This document shows, piece after piece, positions 1-7,608 of a stretch of DNA of 64,000 nt (the stretch's first letter is position 1; every line of letters begins with the position of its first letter). The notes beneath the pieces are model-generated. The model was not told where the DNA came from. It did not search any database and saw only the letters and a program-made list of their open reading frames with translations. Source of the stretch: Gammaproteobacteria bacterium MFB021 (GTDB lineage: Bacteria; Pseudomonadota; Gammaproteobacteria; Pseudomonadales; Halomonadaceae); contig JNVT01000061.1 of the NCBI GenBank assembly GCA_000737985.1, positions 24,208 through 88,207 of the forward strand. The letters run 5' to 3'. Both the position numbers and the translations under genes were made by a program.

Positions 1-720
1 ATGAGCCGGGTCGCCGGGCGCATGGCGATCCAGGCCGGTGCGCACAGCCTGGAGAAGGCCCAGGGCGGGGCCGGCATCCTGCTGCCGGGGGTGCCCGGGG
101 TGGCGCCGGCCAAGGTCAGCGTGATCGGCGGTGGCGTGGTCGGCGAGAACGCTGCGCGCATGGCGCTCGGCCTGGGCGCCGAGGTGACCATCCTCGACAA
201 GTCGCTGGCGCGCCTCGAGGTGCTCGATCACCGCTACCAGGGTGCCATCCGCACCGTCTATTCCACCGCCGAGACCCTGGAGCAGGCGATTCGCGAATCG
301 GACCTGATCGTCGGCGCGGTGCTGGTGCCCGGCGCGGCAGCGCCCAAGCTGATCACCCGCGCCATGCTCGCCGAGATGAAGCCCGGCAGCGTGCTGGTCG
401 ACGTGGCGATCGACCAGGGCGGCTGCTTCGAGACCAGCCGCCCCACCACCCATGCCGAGCCTAGCTACATTGTCGACGGCATCGTCCACTACTGCGTGGC
501 CAATATGCCGGGCGCAGTGGCGCGCACCTCCACCCAGGCGCTGACCAACGCTACGCTGCCGTTCGTCATCGCCCTGGCCGACAAGGGCTGGCAGCAGGCG
601 CTGGCCGACGATAGCCACTTCCTCGCCGGGCTCAACGTCCACGCCGGGCAGCTGACCTACGCTGCGGTGGGTGAGGCGTTCGACATCGAGGCGGTCGACG
701 CCGAGCGCTGTCTGCGCTGA
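1..720 (+). CDS. ald: Alanine dehydrogenase, C-terminal part (5' end outside window)
   Basis: NAD-dependent alanine dehydrogenase interconverts L-alanine with pyruvate plus ammonia in the cytosol. Only the last 239 residues are visible. The family is about 370 residues long, and the ATG at base 1 is an internal Met in the segment leading to the NAD domain, so the real start is upstream. The Rossmann dinucleotide site reads [15 protein letters not shown] near visible residue 41. The conserved segments [14 protein letters not shown] and [16 protein letters not shown] follow, and the latter belongs to the catalytic C-terminal part of Ald. A GC-rich hairpin follows the stop. The gene is codirectional with an IclR regulator, a FAD oxidoreductase and an antiporter, which suggests amine or amino-acid catabolism in which Ald recycles alanine. 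That pathway role is inferred; the family call is firm. Confidence 0.93.
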   Translation: MSRVAGRMAIQAGAHSLEKAQGGAGILLPGVPGVAPAKVSVIGGGVVGENAARMALGLGAEVTILDKSLARLEVLDHRYQGAIRTVYSTAETLEQAIRESDLIVGAVLVPGAAAPKLITRAMLAEMKPGSVLVDVAIDQGGCFETSRPTTHAEPSYIVDGIVHYCVANMPGAVARTSTQALTNATLPFVIALADKGWQQALADDSHFLAGLNVHAGQLTYAAVGEAFDIEAVDAERCLR

Positions 721-737
721 GTGCAGCCCCGGCCACT

Positions 738-767
738 GACTGCGCCTCCCGCCGTGGCGGCGCAGTC
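738..767 (+). terminator. Hairpin after ald
   Basis: A perfect 9-bp stem, GACTGCGCC pairing with GGCGCAGTC, lies 18 bp after the ald stop. A smaller GCC/GGC pairing sits inside its loop. No T-tract follows, so it may be an mRNA 3'-end stabiliser or a weak or Rho-assisted terminator rather than a strong intrinsic one. Confidence 0.45.
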
Positions 768-851
768 GGTATCGCCGGCGCGGCGTGCCGCTGACCGCGC
801 CGATGGCGGCTGAGCCTTCCACCTGCCGACGCCGCTGAATTCGGCCGCCGT

Positions 852-868
852 GTCTCGTATAGCGAGAC
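852..868. promoter_or_regulatory. Palindrome upstream of iclR, candidate operator
   Basis: GTCTCG-TATAG-CGAGAC is a perfect 6-bp inverted repeat with a 5-bp centre, about 52 bp before the chosen iclR start. A further GTCTCG half-site lies at about 882. The AT-rich centre could double as a -10 region. Autoregulation through such a palindrome is common for IclR proteins. The assignment is inferred from position and symmetry. Confidence 0.4.
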
Positions 869-919
869 GAATTTCTCTGCATGTCTCGGTTATGCTCGGG
901 CGACATTCGCCGCCGAGCC

Positions 920-1723
920 ATGACCGTGCCTGCCAGCCGTGATGCCTCACACACGCCCTCGACCCTGCGCCACGTGATGGCGCTGCTGCGCGTGACCGCC
1001 GCCTGCGGCGCTCGTGGCGCGGGTATCGATGACTATCTCGACGCCACCGAGCTGAGCCGGCCGACCATCTATCGTCTGCTCAAGGGGCTGCGCGAGGAGG
1101 GCTTTCTGCGCCCCTCGCCGCTGCGCCACCGCTATCTGCTCGGCTACGAGCTGCTGGTGCTGGGGGCCGAAGCGGGCAATGGCGCCCAGCTGCGCGATCT
1201 GGCCCGGCCGCGGCTGCTGGCGCTGGCCCAGCGCCTGGGCGGCAGCTTCTATCTCTTCGCCCACGATGGCCGGCACGCGGTGTGCCTGGAGATCCAGAAC
1301 GGGGCCTACCCGGTGGGGGGCTTCGTGGCGTCCATCGGCGGGCGCGTGCCGCTGGGCGTGGGCCAGGCCTCGATCGCACTGCTGGCGTCGCTGGAGGCGC
1401 GCGAGCGGGCGTGGATTCTGGAGGCCAATCGCGAGTGCCTGATGCGCGACTACGCCATCGATGTCGACGCGGTGCGCCGCGAGATCGACTACTGCCATGC
1501 CCACGGACACGCCCGCGGGGTGGAGGGTTCGAGCCTGCCCGAGTTCACCGGGCTGGCGATGCCGCTGCTCGGTCCGGGCGAGCGCTGTCTCGGCGCCTTC
1601 AGCTGCTCGCTGCTCAAGTCGCGCCTGAGCGAGGCGCACCGCGCCACGCTGATCACCGCCATGGCCAGCGAGGTCGCCGGGCTGAAGGCCGATCTCCACG
1701 GTCTGCTGCAGCCGGGGTCGTGA
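920..1723 (+). CDS. IclR-family transcriptional regulator
   Basis: This is a 267-residue DNA-binding regulator. An N-terminal winged helix-turn-helix lies at about residues 13-65, with the recognition part LSRPTIYRLLKGLREEGFL. A C-terminal IclR effector-binding domain (about 85-255) includes VPLGVGQASIALLA and GSSLPEFTGLAMPLL. An in-frame ATG at 881 would add 13 residues rich in Arg and Ser; the ATG at 920 fits the usual IclR N-terminus better. Only two bases separate its stop from the downstream FAD oxidoreductase start, so the two are probably cotranscribed and the regulator likely controls that oxidoreductase and possibly the antiporter. The effector cannot be told from the sequence. Confidence 0.88.
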   Translation: MTVPASRDASHTPSTLRHVMALLRVTAACGARGAGIDDYLDATELSRPTIYRLLKGLREEGFLRPSPLRHRYLLGYELLVLGAEAGNGAQLRDLARPRLLALAQRLGGSFYLFAHDGRHAVCLEIQNGAYPVGGFVASIGGRVPLGVGQASIALLASLEARERAWILEANRECLMRDYAIDVDAVRREIDYCHAHGHARGVEGSSLPEFTGLAMPLLGPGERCLGAFSCSLLKSRLSEAHRATLITAMASEVAGLKADLHGLLQPGS

Positions 1724-1725
1724 AC

Positions 1726-3039
1726 ATGACGTTAGCCCCTCACCTGGCGCCTCATCTCGCCACCCATCCCGCCCATCGCAGCGCCTGCGGCTGGCAGGCA
1801 CTGCTGCCGGCGCGCCCGCCCGGGCCGAGCCAGCGCGGCGACGAGCGCGCCGAGCTGGTGATCGTCGGCGCCGGCTATACCGGTGTCGCCGCCGCGCGGG
1901 CCTATCAGGCGCTGGTCCCCGAGCGGCGCGTGGTGATGCTCGAGGCGGAGCGGGTGGGCGACGGCAGCCCGGGGCGCAACTCGGGCTTCATGCTGGAGAT
2001 CGCGCTGGCCAACGATGCCAGCAGTGGGGCGCTCTCGCGCATGGCGACCCTCAACCGCCTCAGCCGCGAGGCGATGGCATCGCTCAAGGCGCAGGTCGAT
2101 ACCCACGCCATCGACTGCCAGCTGACCCGCAGCGGCACCTACCGCGCCGCCCGGGGCGTCGCCGGGCGCGCGGCTCTGGCCAGCTACGCCGAGTTTCTGC
2201 ACGCCGCGGGGCTCGATTACTACAGTCTCGATCGCGCGGCTCTGGCCGAGCGCCTGGGCACCGACTACTACGCCGAGGGGCTCTATTCGCCGGACTGCTA
2301 TCTGGTGCAGCCGGCGGCGCTGATTCGCGGGCTGGTGGCGGCGCTGCCGCCGGCGGTCACCTGCTACGAGCAGAGCCCGGCGCTGTCACTGACCCGCGAC
2401 GGCGATGGCTGGCGCGTGACCACCCCCGAGGGCGAGATCCGCACGCGTCAGGTGATGCTGGCCAACAATGCCTTCGCGCGCGCCCTGGGGGCCGACCGTT
2501 CGCGTCTTACCGCCATCTATACCTACGCCGCGTTGACTGCGCCGCTGACGCCTGCCCATACCGCCGCGGTGGCCGGCACGCCCTGGGGGCTGCTGCCGGC
2601 GCATCGGCTCGGCTGCACCCTGCGCACCACCGCCGACCGGCGCCTGATGATCCGCGCCCAGTACGACTACGAGCGCGAACGCGACCCGGCCACGGTGGCC
2701 GCCACGCTGGCCGCGAGCCTGAAGGCGCGCTATCCGGCGCTGGCCGATGTCGGCTTCGAGCGGGTCTGGGGCGGTACCACCGGGCTGACCTACAACGGTG
2801 CGCCGCTATGGGGCGAGATCGGCCCGGGGCTCTACGTGTCGGCGGGCTGCAACGGCGGCGGCATCGTCAAGGGCAGCGTGCTGGGCGAGGCGCTGGCACG
2901 GCTGGCGCTGGGGCGGCCGGCGGAGGACATCCCAGCGCTGTTCGGCCGCGCCAGCTGGATGCCACCGGCGCCGATTCGGCGCCTGGCGTTCGAAGCGATC
3001 CGCCGCGTGGAGCAGCGCCGCGGCCGCGAAGAGGCGTAA
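1726..3039 (+). CDS. FAD-dependent oxidoreductase, DAO family
   Basis: A 437-residue flavoprotein of the D-amino-acid oxidase / glycine oxidase / PuuB superfamily, which oxidises amines or amino acids. The FAD dinucleotide site is VIVGAGYTGVAAARAYQ at about residues 45-61, followed by an acidic residue at the end of strand 2 (VVMLEAE). GRNSGFML matches the second conserved flavin-contact segment of PuuB-like enzymes. The C-terminal segment GLYVSAGCNGGGIVKGS closes the FAD site. I take the ATG at 1726, two bases after the iclR stop; the open frame extends upstream only as a shadow of iclR. With an IclR gene, an NhaC-type carrier and ald nearby, a role in uptake and oxidation of an amine or amino acid is likely. 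The substrate is unknown. Confidence 0.82.
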   Translation: MTLAPHLAPHLATHPAHRSACGWQALLPARPPGPSQRGDERAELVIVGAGYTGVAAARAYQALVPERRVVMLEAERVGDGSPGRNSGFMLEIALANDASSGALSRMATLNRLSREAMASLKAQVDTHAIDCQLTRSGTYRAARGVAGRAALASYAEFLHAAGLDYYSLDRAALAERLGTDYYAEGLYSPDCYLVQPAALIRGLVAALPPAVTCYEQSPALSLTRDGDGWRVTTPEGEIRTRQVMLANNAFARALGADRSRLTAIYTYAALTAPLTPAHTAAVAGTPWGLLPAHRLGCTLRTTADRRLMIRAQYDYERERDPATVAATLAASLKARYPALADVGFERVWGGTTGLTYNGAPLWGEIGPGLYVSAGCNGGGIVKGSVLGEALARLALGRPAEDIPALFGRASWMPPAPIRRLAFEAIRRVEQRRGREEA

Positions 3040-3184
3040 GCGCCACGAGTGATGGCGCCCCCGCTCGACTGACAGAGATCGACCAGCAGAGTCCGACAAG
3101 CGCAAGACGACGACCCCGAATCGCCGACATCGCCTAACCCGATCCCGATTCGATAACAACATCAACAACACCCAAGGAGTCAGC

Positions 3185-4603
3185 ATGGATCCGCAAATGC
3201 ACTATGGGCTGCTCTCGCTGCTGCCCGCCGGTCTCGCCATCGTCCTGGCCTTCGCCACCCGTAACACCGTGTTCTCGCTGGCGGTGGCCTGCGTGGTCGG
3301 GGTGTCGATCATGGGGCAGGGGCCAATGGGCTTTCCCACCCTGTTGAAGACTTCGTTGGGGACCACGGACTTTTCGTGGATCCTGCTGCTGGAGCTGTTC
3401 ATCGGGACCGTGATCGCCTTCTTCCAGCGTACCGGGGCGATCCGCAACTTCACCGCCTGGGTCGAAGCGCGCGCGCTGTCGCGGGTGCGGGTCCAACTGG
3501 TGGGCTGGTTCATGGGCATGTTCGTGTTCTTCAGCGACTACTTCAGCCCGCTGTTCGTCGGCTCCACCCTGCGCGGGCTCACCGACCGCTACCGCGTTTC
3601 GCGCGAGAAGCTGGCCTATATCGCCGACTCCACCTCGGCGCCGGTCAGCGTGCTGGTGCCGATCACCGGCTGGGCGGTATTCATCTCCGGGCTCTTGATC
3701 GGCATGGGCCCGATCGACACCGCGGGTGAGGCCATGCAGGCGTTCGTCTATGCGGTGCCGTTCAATCTCTACGCCTGGCTCTCGGTGCTGGTGGTGGGGC
3801 TGGTGATCATCGGCGTGGTGCCGCTGTTCGGCCCGCTCAAGCGCGCCGAGGCCCGCGCCCAGAACGAGGGCAAGGTGTTTCGCGACGGCGCCGATCCGCT
3901 GCTCGGCGAGGAGCTGACCGATCTGCAGCCGTTCGAGGGGGTGCGCACCAACCTGTTTCTCAACTTCGTGCTGCCGGTGCTGATCGTGATTGGCGTTGCC
4001 GTGAGCACCTTCGTGGTCATGGGCTCGGCCAAGACGATGGAGGCGTTCCTCGCCGCGGCGGTGGTGCTGGGCGTGATCATGCGGCTGCAGGGGATCCCGC
4101 TCAACGACATCATGAAGACCGCCACCGCCGGCATGAAAGGGGTGATGCCGGCGATTCTGATCCTGGCCCTGGCCTACTCGCTCAATCAGCTCTCCAAGGA
4201 GATGGGCACCGCCGGGTATATCGTCGAGATCAGCCGTGACTGGCTCTCGCCGACGCTGCTGCCGGCGATCACCTTCCTGCTGGCGGCGCTGATCGCCTTC
4301 GCCACCGGTTCTTCCTGGGGCACCTTCGCGATCATGATGCCGATCTCGGTGCCGGTGGCCTTCGTCTTCACCGGCGATACGCTGACGCCGCTGGTCTATG
4401 CCACCATCGCTGCGGTGGCCGGCGGCGGGGTGTTCGGCGACCACTGCTCGCCGCTGTCGGATACCACGGTGCTCGCCTCGACCGGCTCCGCCTGCGATCA
4501 CATGGACCATGTGCGCACCCAGATCCCCTACGCGCTGGCGGTGGCGCTGGTGTCACTGGTGATCTATCTGCTGGTGGGCGTGACCCTGGTCGATATCGGT
4601 TGA
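3185..4603 (+). CDS. NhaC-family Na+/H+ antiporter
   Basis: A 472-residue inner-membrane protein with about a dozen hydrophobic helices, for example residues 8-40, 60-80 and 104-125. Conserved family segments include FSDYFSPLFVGSTLRGL, YIADSTSAPVSVLVPITGW and, near the C-terminus, ATGSSWGTFAIMMPI followed by GGGVFGDHCSPLSDTTVLAS. These are typical of the NhaC / YuiF-like ion transporter superfamily. An AAGGAGT ribosome site lies 4 bases before the ATG. The gene follows the IclR-FAD pair after a 145-bp gap. Members of this superfamily can carry organic anions or amino acids in exchange with Na+ or H+, so uptake of the substrate oxidised by the neighbouring flavoenzyme is possible. The sequence alone does not separate the two roles. 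Confidence 0.85.
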   Translation: MDPQMHYGLLSLLPAGLAIVLAFATRNTVFSLAVACVVGVSIMGQGPMGFPTLLKTSLGTTDFSWILLLELFIGTVIAFFQRTGAIRNFTAWVEARALSRVRVQLVGWFMGMFVFFSDYFSPLFVGSTLRGLTDRYRVSREKLAYIADSTSAPVSVLVPITGWAVFISGLLIGMGPIDTAGEAMQAFVYAVPFNLYAWLSVLVVGLVIIGVVPLFGPLKRAEARAQNEGKVFRDGADPLLGEELTDLQPFEGVRTNLFLNFVLPVLIVIGVAVSTFVVMGSAKTMEAFLAAAVVLGVIMRLQGIPLNDIMKTATAGMKGVMPAILILALAYSLNQLSKEMGTAGYIVEISRDWLSPTLLPAITFLLAALIAFATGSSWGTFAIMMPISVPVAFVFTGDTLTPLVYATIAAVAGGGVFGDHCSPLSDTTVLASTGSACDHMDHVRTQIPYALAVALVSLVIYLLVGVTLVDIG

Positions 4604-4725
4604 GTCCTGGCCTGCCCGCGCCTCGGCGGCGGGCACGGCGAGGCGGGTTCGCTAAGGCACCGGCGGCAAGGTAAACTGCCGCCATTCGCCATTTCCCGTC
4701 CACTCTCCCATCGATCGAAGAGTTC

Positions 4726-5739
4726 ATGAGCCAGCGACGCGTTCTTACCGGCATCACCACCACGGGTACGCCGCATCTGGGCAACTATGTCGGCGCGATC
4801 AAGCCGGCGATCGCCGAGAGCCAGAATCCCGATGTCCAGTCCTACTATTTCCTTGCCGACCTGCATGCGCTGATCAAGGCGCAGGATCCGCAGCGGGTAC
4901 AGCAGTCGCGGCTCGAGATCGCCGCCACCTGGCTGGCGCTGGGGCTGGATACCGATAACGCGATCTTCTATCGCCAGTCCGACATCCACGAGATCCCCGA
5001 GCTCGCCTGGCTGCTCTCCTGCGTCTGCGCCAAGGGGCTGATGAACCGCTCCCACGCCTACAAGGCGGCGGTGGCGGAGAACGAGGAGGGCGGTATTCCC
5101 GACCCGGATCGGGGCGTCACCATGGGGCTGTTCGGCTATCCGGTGCTGATGGCCGCCGACATCCTGATGTTCAACGCCCACAAGGTGCCGGTGGGGCGCG
5201 ACCAGATCCAGCATATCGAGATGGCCCGCGACATGGCCGGGCGCTTCAACCATATCTACAAGGGTGACTACTTCACCCTGCCCGAGGCGATCGTCGACGA
5301 GAAGGTCGAGGTGCTGCGCGGGCTCGACGGGCGCAAGATGTCCAAGAGCTACGACAACACCATCCCGCTGTTCGTCTCGGCCAAGAAGCTCCAGAAGCTG
5401 GTACGCAAGATCAAGACCAACTCGCTGGAGCCGGGCGAGCCCAAGGACCCGGATACCTGCACCCTGTTCCAGATCTACAGCGCCTTCGCCACCGCGCAGG
5501 AGATTGCCGACATGCGCCGCCGCTACGCCGAGGGGATCGGCTGGGGCGAGGCCAAGAACGAGGTGTTCGAGTACCTCGATGCGCACCTGCGTGAGCCGCG
5601 CGAGCGCTATGAGGCGCTGATGAACGACCCCGGGCACATCGAGCAGGTGCTGCAGCAGGGCGCCGAGCGCGCCCGCGCCGAGGCCAATGCGCTGATGGAG
5701 CGGCTGCGAGTGGCGGTGGGGCTGGGGCGCTTTCAATAG
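4726..5739 (+). CDS. trpS: Tryptophanyl-tRNA synthetase
   Basis: TrpRS charges tRNA(Trp) with tryptophan. It is a class I synthetase of 337 residues, the usual bacterial size. The HIGH-like motif is [13 protein letters not shown] at about residues 11-23, and the KMSKS loop is [15 protein letters not shown] near 203. The segment [20 protein letters not shown] belongs to the tryptophan pocket. The ATG at 4726 follows a GAAGAG purine stretch. It stands alone between the antiporter and the YeeE gene, and a hairpin follows its stop. Confident. Confidence 0.98.
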   Translation: MSQRRVLTGITTTGTPHLGNYVGAIKPAIAESQNPDVQSYYFLADLHALIKAQDPQRVQQSRLEIAATWLALGLDTDNAIFYRQSDIHEIPELAWLLSCVCAKGLMNRSHAYKAAVAENEEGGIPDPDRGVTMGLFGYPVLMAADILMFNAHKVPVGRDQIQHIEMARDMAGRFNHIYKGDYFTLPEAIVDEKVEVLRGLDGRKMSKSYDNTIPLFVSAKKLQKLVRKIKTNSLEPGEPKDPDTCTLFQIYSAFATAQEIADMRRRYAEGIGWGEAKNEVFEYLDAHLREPRERYEALMNDPGHIEQVLQQGAERARAEANALMERLRVAVGLGRFQ

Positions 5740-5769
5740 GCGTCCGTCCGCACCCGCTACCCCACCCCG

Positions 5770-5797
5770 ACGAGCCGGCCCTGCGCCGGTTCGTTGC
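5770..5797 (+). terminator. Terminator-like hairpin after trpS
   Basis: The stem ACGAGCCGG / CCGGTTCGT (9 bp with one G-T pair) has a 7-nt loop and begins 30 bp after the trpS stop. The following bases (TGCTG) are poor in T, so termination may be weak. Confidence 0.4.
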
Positions 5798-5834
5798 TGT
5801 CTGGGCCGGAGCCGCCTGGCGCTGGCTCGGAACG

Positions 5835-5900
5835 CTATATAACACTTCTGTCTATATAAAGAATATTTAGTCGTTTTCGAATTCCTGACCAAAAGACTAA
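5835..5900 (+). promoter_or_regulatory. AT-rich promoter region with inverted repeat before the YeeE gene
   Basis: This stretch is strikingly AT-rich for the region. CTATATAA occurs at 5835 and again at 5852, 17 bp apart. A near-perfect inverted repeat follows: TTAGTCgTTTT (5867-5877) against AAAAGACTAA (5891-5900). The arrangement fits a promoter with a dyad operator, or a 5'-leader hairpin, ahead of the sulfur-compound importer at 5943. No regulator can be named from the sequence. Confidence 0.4.
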
Positions 5901-5942
5901 GGTATCGCCCATTCGATTCCGGTCTAAAAAGGGATATCGCTT

Positions 5943-7157
5943 ATGACGACGTTGACACAAACCGCGCCGCCCGGCCTGGGGCGGCTCTCGCCCAAGGCGT
6001 GGCTCGCCGCGCTGCTTCTGGTGCTCGGTGCGCTCGCCGTGGGGCTCTTCGTCGGCGGCCGCCAGGGTTGGCTGATGCTGATCGGTGGCGCCCTGGGGAT
6101 CGTGCTCTACCATGCCTCCTTCGGCTTCACCTCGGCGTGGCGGGTGTTCATCACCGAGCGCCGCGGCCGCGGTCTGCGCGCGCAGATGGTGATGCTGGCG
6201 CTGGCGGTGGTGCTGTTCCTCCCGGCGCTGGGGGCGGGTACGCTCTTCGGCGAGCCGGTGCGGGGCTTCGTCTCGCCGATCGGGATCTCGGTGATCGTCG
6301 GCGCTTTCCTCTTCGGCATTGGCATGCAGCTCGGCGGCGGCTGCGCCTCGGGCACGCTGTTCACCGTCGGCGGTGGCAACGCGCGCATGCTGATCACGCT
6401 CGCCTTCTTCATCGTCGGCTCGGTGATCGGCACGGCGCATTTCGCCTGGTGGCAGAGCCTGCCGGCGTTCCAGCCCACCTCGATGATCGACCTGTTCGGC
6501 ACCGGCGGCGGCATCGGCGTGAGTCTTGCGCTGTTCGCGGCGATCGCGGGCCTGACCGTGGTGATGGAGAAACGCCGCCACGGTCAGCTCGAGCAGGCGC
6601 CGCGGGTGCCCCACGGCGGCGCGCGCTGGCTCACCGGGCCGTGGCCGATCCTGGCCGGCGCCATCGGTCTGGCGCTGCTCAACTATCTGACCCTGGCGCT
6701 GGCCGGACGCCCCTGGGGGATCACCTCGGCGTTCGCGCTGTGGGGGGCCAAGGCGTTCCAGGCCGTGGGCGGCGATGTCACCGCCTGGGGCTACTGGCAA
6801 AATCCCGCGCGCGCCGCCTCGCTCGACAGCAGTATCTTCAGCGACATCACCACGGTGATGAATCTCGGCATCATCCTCGGCGCGGGCCTGGCGGCGTCGC
6901 TGGCCGGGCGCTTCGCCCCGAGCCTGCGTATTCCGCTGCGCTCGGTCGCCGCCGCGGTCATCGGCGGGCTGCTGCTGGGCTACGGCGCGCGGCTCGCCTT
7001 CGGCTGCAACATCGGCGCCTACTTCAGCGGCATCGCCTCGGGCAGCCTGCACGGCTGGCTGTGGCTGGTGGCTGCCTTCGCCGGCAACATGCTCGGCGTG
7101 CGGCTGCGCCCGCTGTTCTTTCCTGGTCCGGCGAGGCCGGTCGCTGCCAGCTGCTGA
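5943..7157 (+). CDS. YeeE/YedE-family (TsuA-like) sulfur-compound transporter
   Basis: A 404-residue polytopic inner-membrane protein made of two related halves, each carrying the family's conserved cysteine motif: GGGCASGTLF at about residues 132-141 and FGCNIGAYFSG at about 353-363. In characterised YeeE/TsuA proteins these cysteines line the pore and pass thiosulfate inward. The segment FHASFGF-like (YHASFGFTSAWR) near residue 57 and the C-terminal LHGWLWLVAAFAGNMLG are also typical. The usual partner, a TusA-like small protein, is not next to it. A GGGATATCG purine stretch precedes the ATG. The stop codon is overlapped by the end of a palindromic repeat element. Family call firm; thiosulfate as substrate is inferred. 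Confidence 0.88.
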   Translation: MTTLTQTAPPGLGRLSPKAWLAALLLVLGALAVGLFVGGRQGWLMLIGGALGIVLYHASFGFTSAWRVFITERRGRGLRAQMVMLALAVVLFLPALGAGTLFGEPVRGFVSPIGISVIVGAFLFGIGMQLGGGCASGTLFTVGGGNARMLITLAFFIVGSVIGTAHFAWWQSLPAFQPTSMIDLFGTGGGIGVSLALFAAIAGLTVVMEKRRHGQLEQAPRVPHGGARWLTGPWPILAGAIGLALLNYLTLALAGRPWGITSAFALWGAKAFQAVGGDVTAWGYWQNPARAASLDSSIFSDITTVMNLGIILGAGLAASLAGRFAPSLRIPLRSVAAAVIGGLLLGYGARLAFGCNIGAYFSGIASGSLHGWLWLVAAFAGNMLGVRLRPLFFPGPARPVAASC

Positions 7158-7333
7158 GAGGGTGTTTACAAAATGCCTGCGCTCGGCAATACGGCGTTAA
7201 AATCGGTCTCGTGCGCGAGCCCGGTCAAAATGCTCATTTACCCCCATGTAAACTCCGCTTTTTCGACCGATTTTGCCTTAGCTACGCGCCCCGGTCTGGC
7301 CTTCGCTAGCCGAATTTATAAACACCCTCTGAG
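7154..7333. repeat. 180-bp palindromic element with terminal inverted repeats (copy 1)
   Basis: The ends CTGAGAGGGTGTTTACAAA (7154-7172) and, inverted, CTCAGAGGGTGTTTATAAA (7333-7315) match at 17 of 19 bases. Inside are a block TGCCTGCGCTCGGCAATA (7174-) running into CGGCGTTAAAA, a block ATGCTCATTTAC (7230-) and a block CGATTTTGCCTT, all shared with the copy at 40028. No coding potential of its own is evident. The left end overlaps the TGA of the YeeE gene. The form is that of a MITE-like or REP-like intergenic repeat. Confidence 0.75.
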
Positions 7334-7353
7334 CGCGCTCGCCGAGCACCACC

Positions 7354-7377
7354 AAGCCCTGCCACGGCGGGGCTTTT
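7354..7377 (+). terminator. Rho-independent terminator
   Basis: AAGCCCTGC / GCGGGGCTT form a 9-bp stem (one G-T pair) with a CACG loop, and the T-run TTTT begins within the descending arm. It lies beyond the repeat and would end YeeE transcription. From here to the maeA start at 7609 I see only GC-rich sequence without a convincing gene. Confidence 0.65.
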
Positions 7378-7608
7378 GCGTGCCTGCCGGTGTGTTCCTC
7401 GGGCACCCGGCCGCGCCGATACATGCCTTTGGCGCCGCCAAGTGGCATACTGGGCGACCCTCGACCGGCCACGGCCGGTTGCCCGCCCGCCAGGCGCCGC
7501 CGGTGGGTCGATAACGATAGCGCGCCACTCCCGGTCCGGCCCCGTTGCGGGGGGCAAGTTCGGTCCGGCCAGCGCTTTTCATCCGTAGGTCATCGCGAGA
7601 GCCGATTC

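Noticed and set aside
7173..7514. 113-codon plus-strand frame after the YeeE gene
   Set aside because: Begins inside the palindromic element and crosses the terminator at 7354; no homology.
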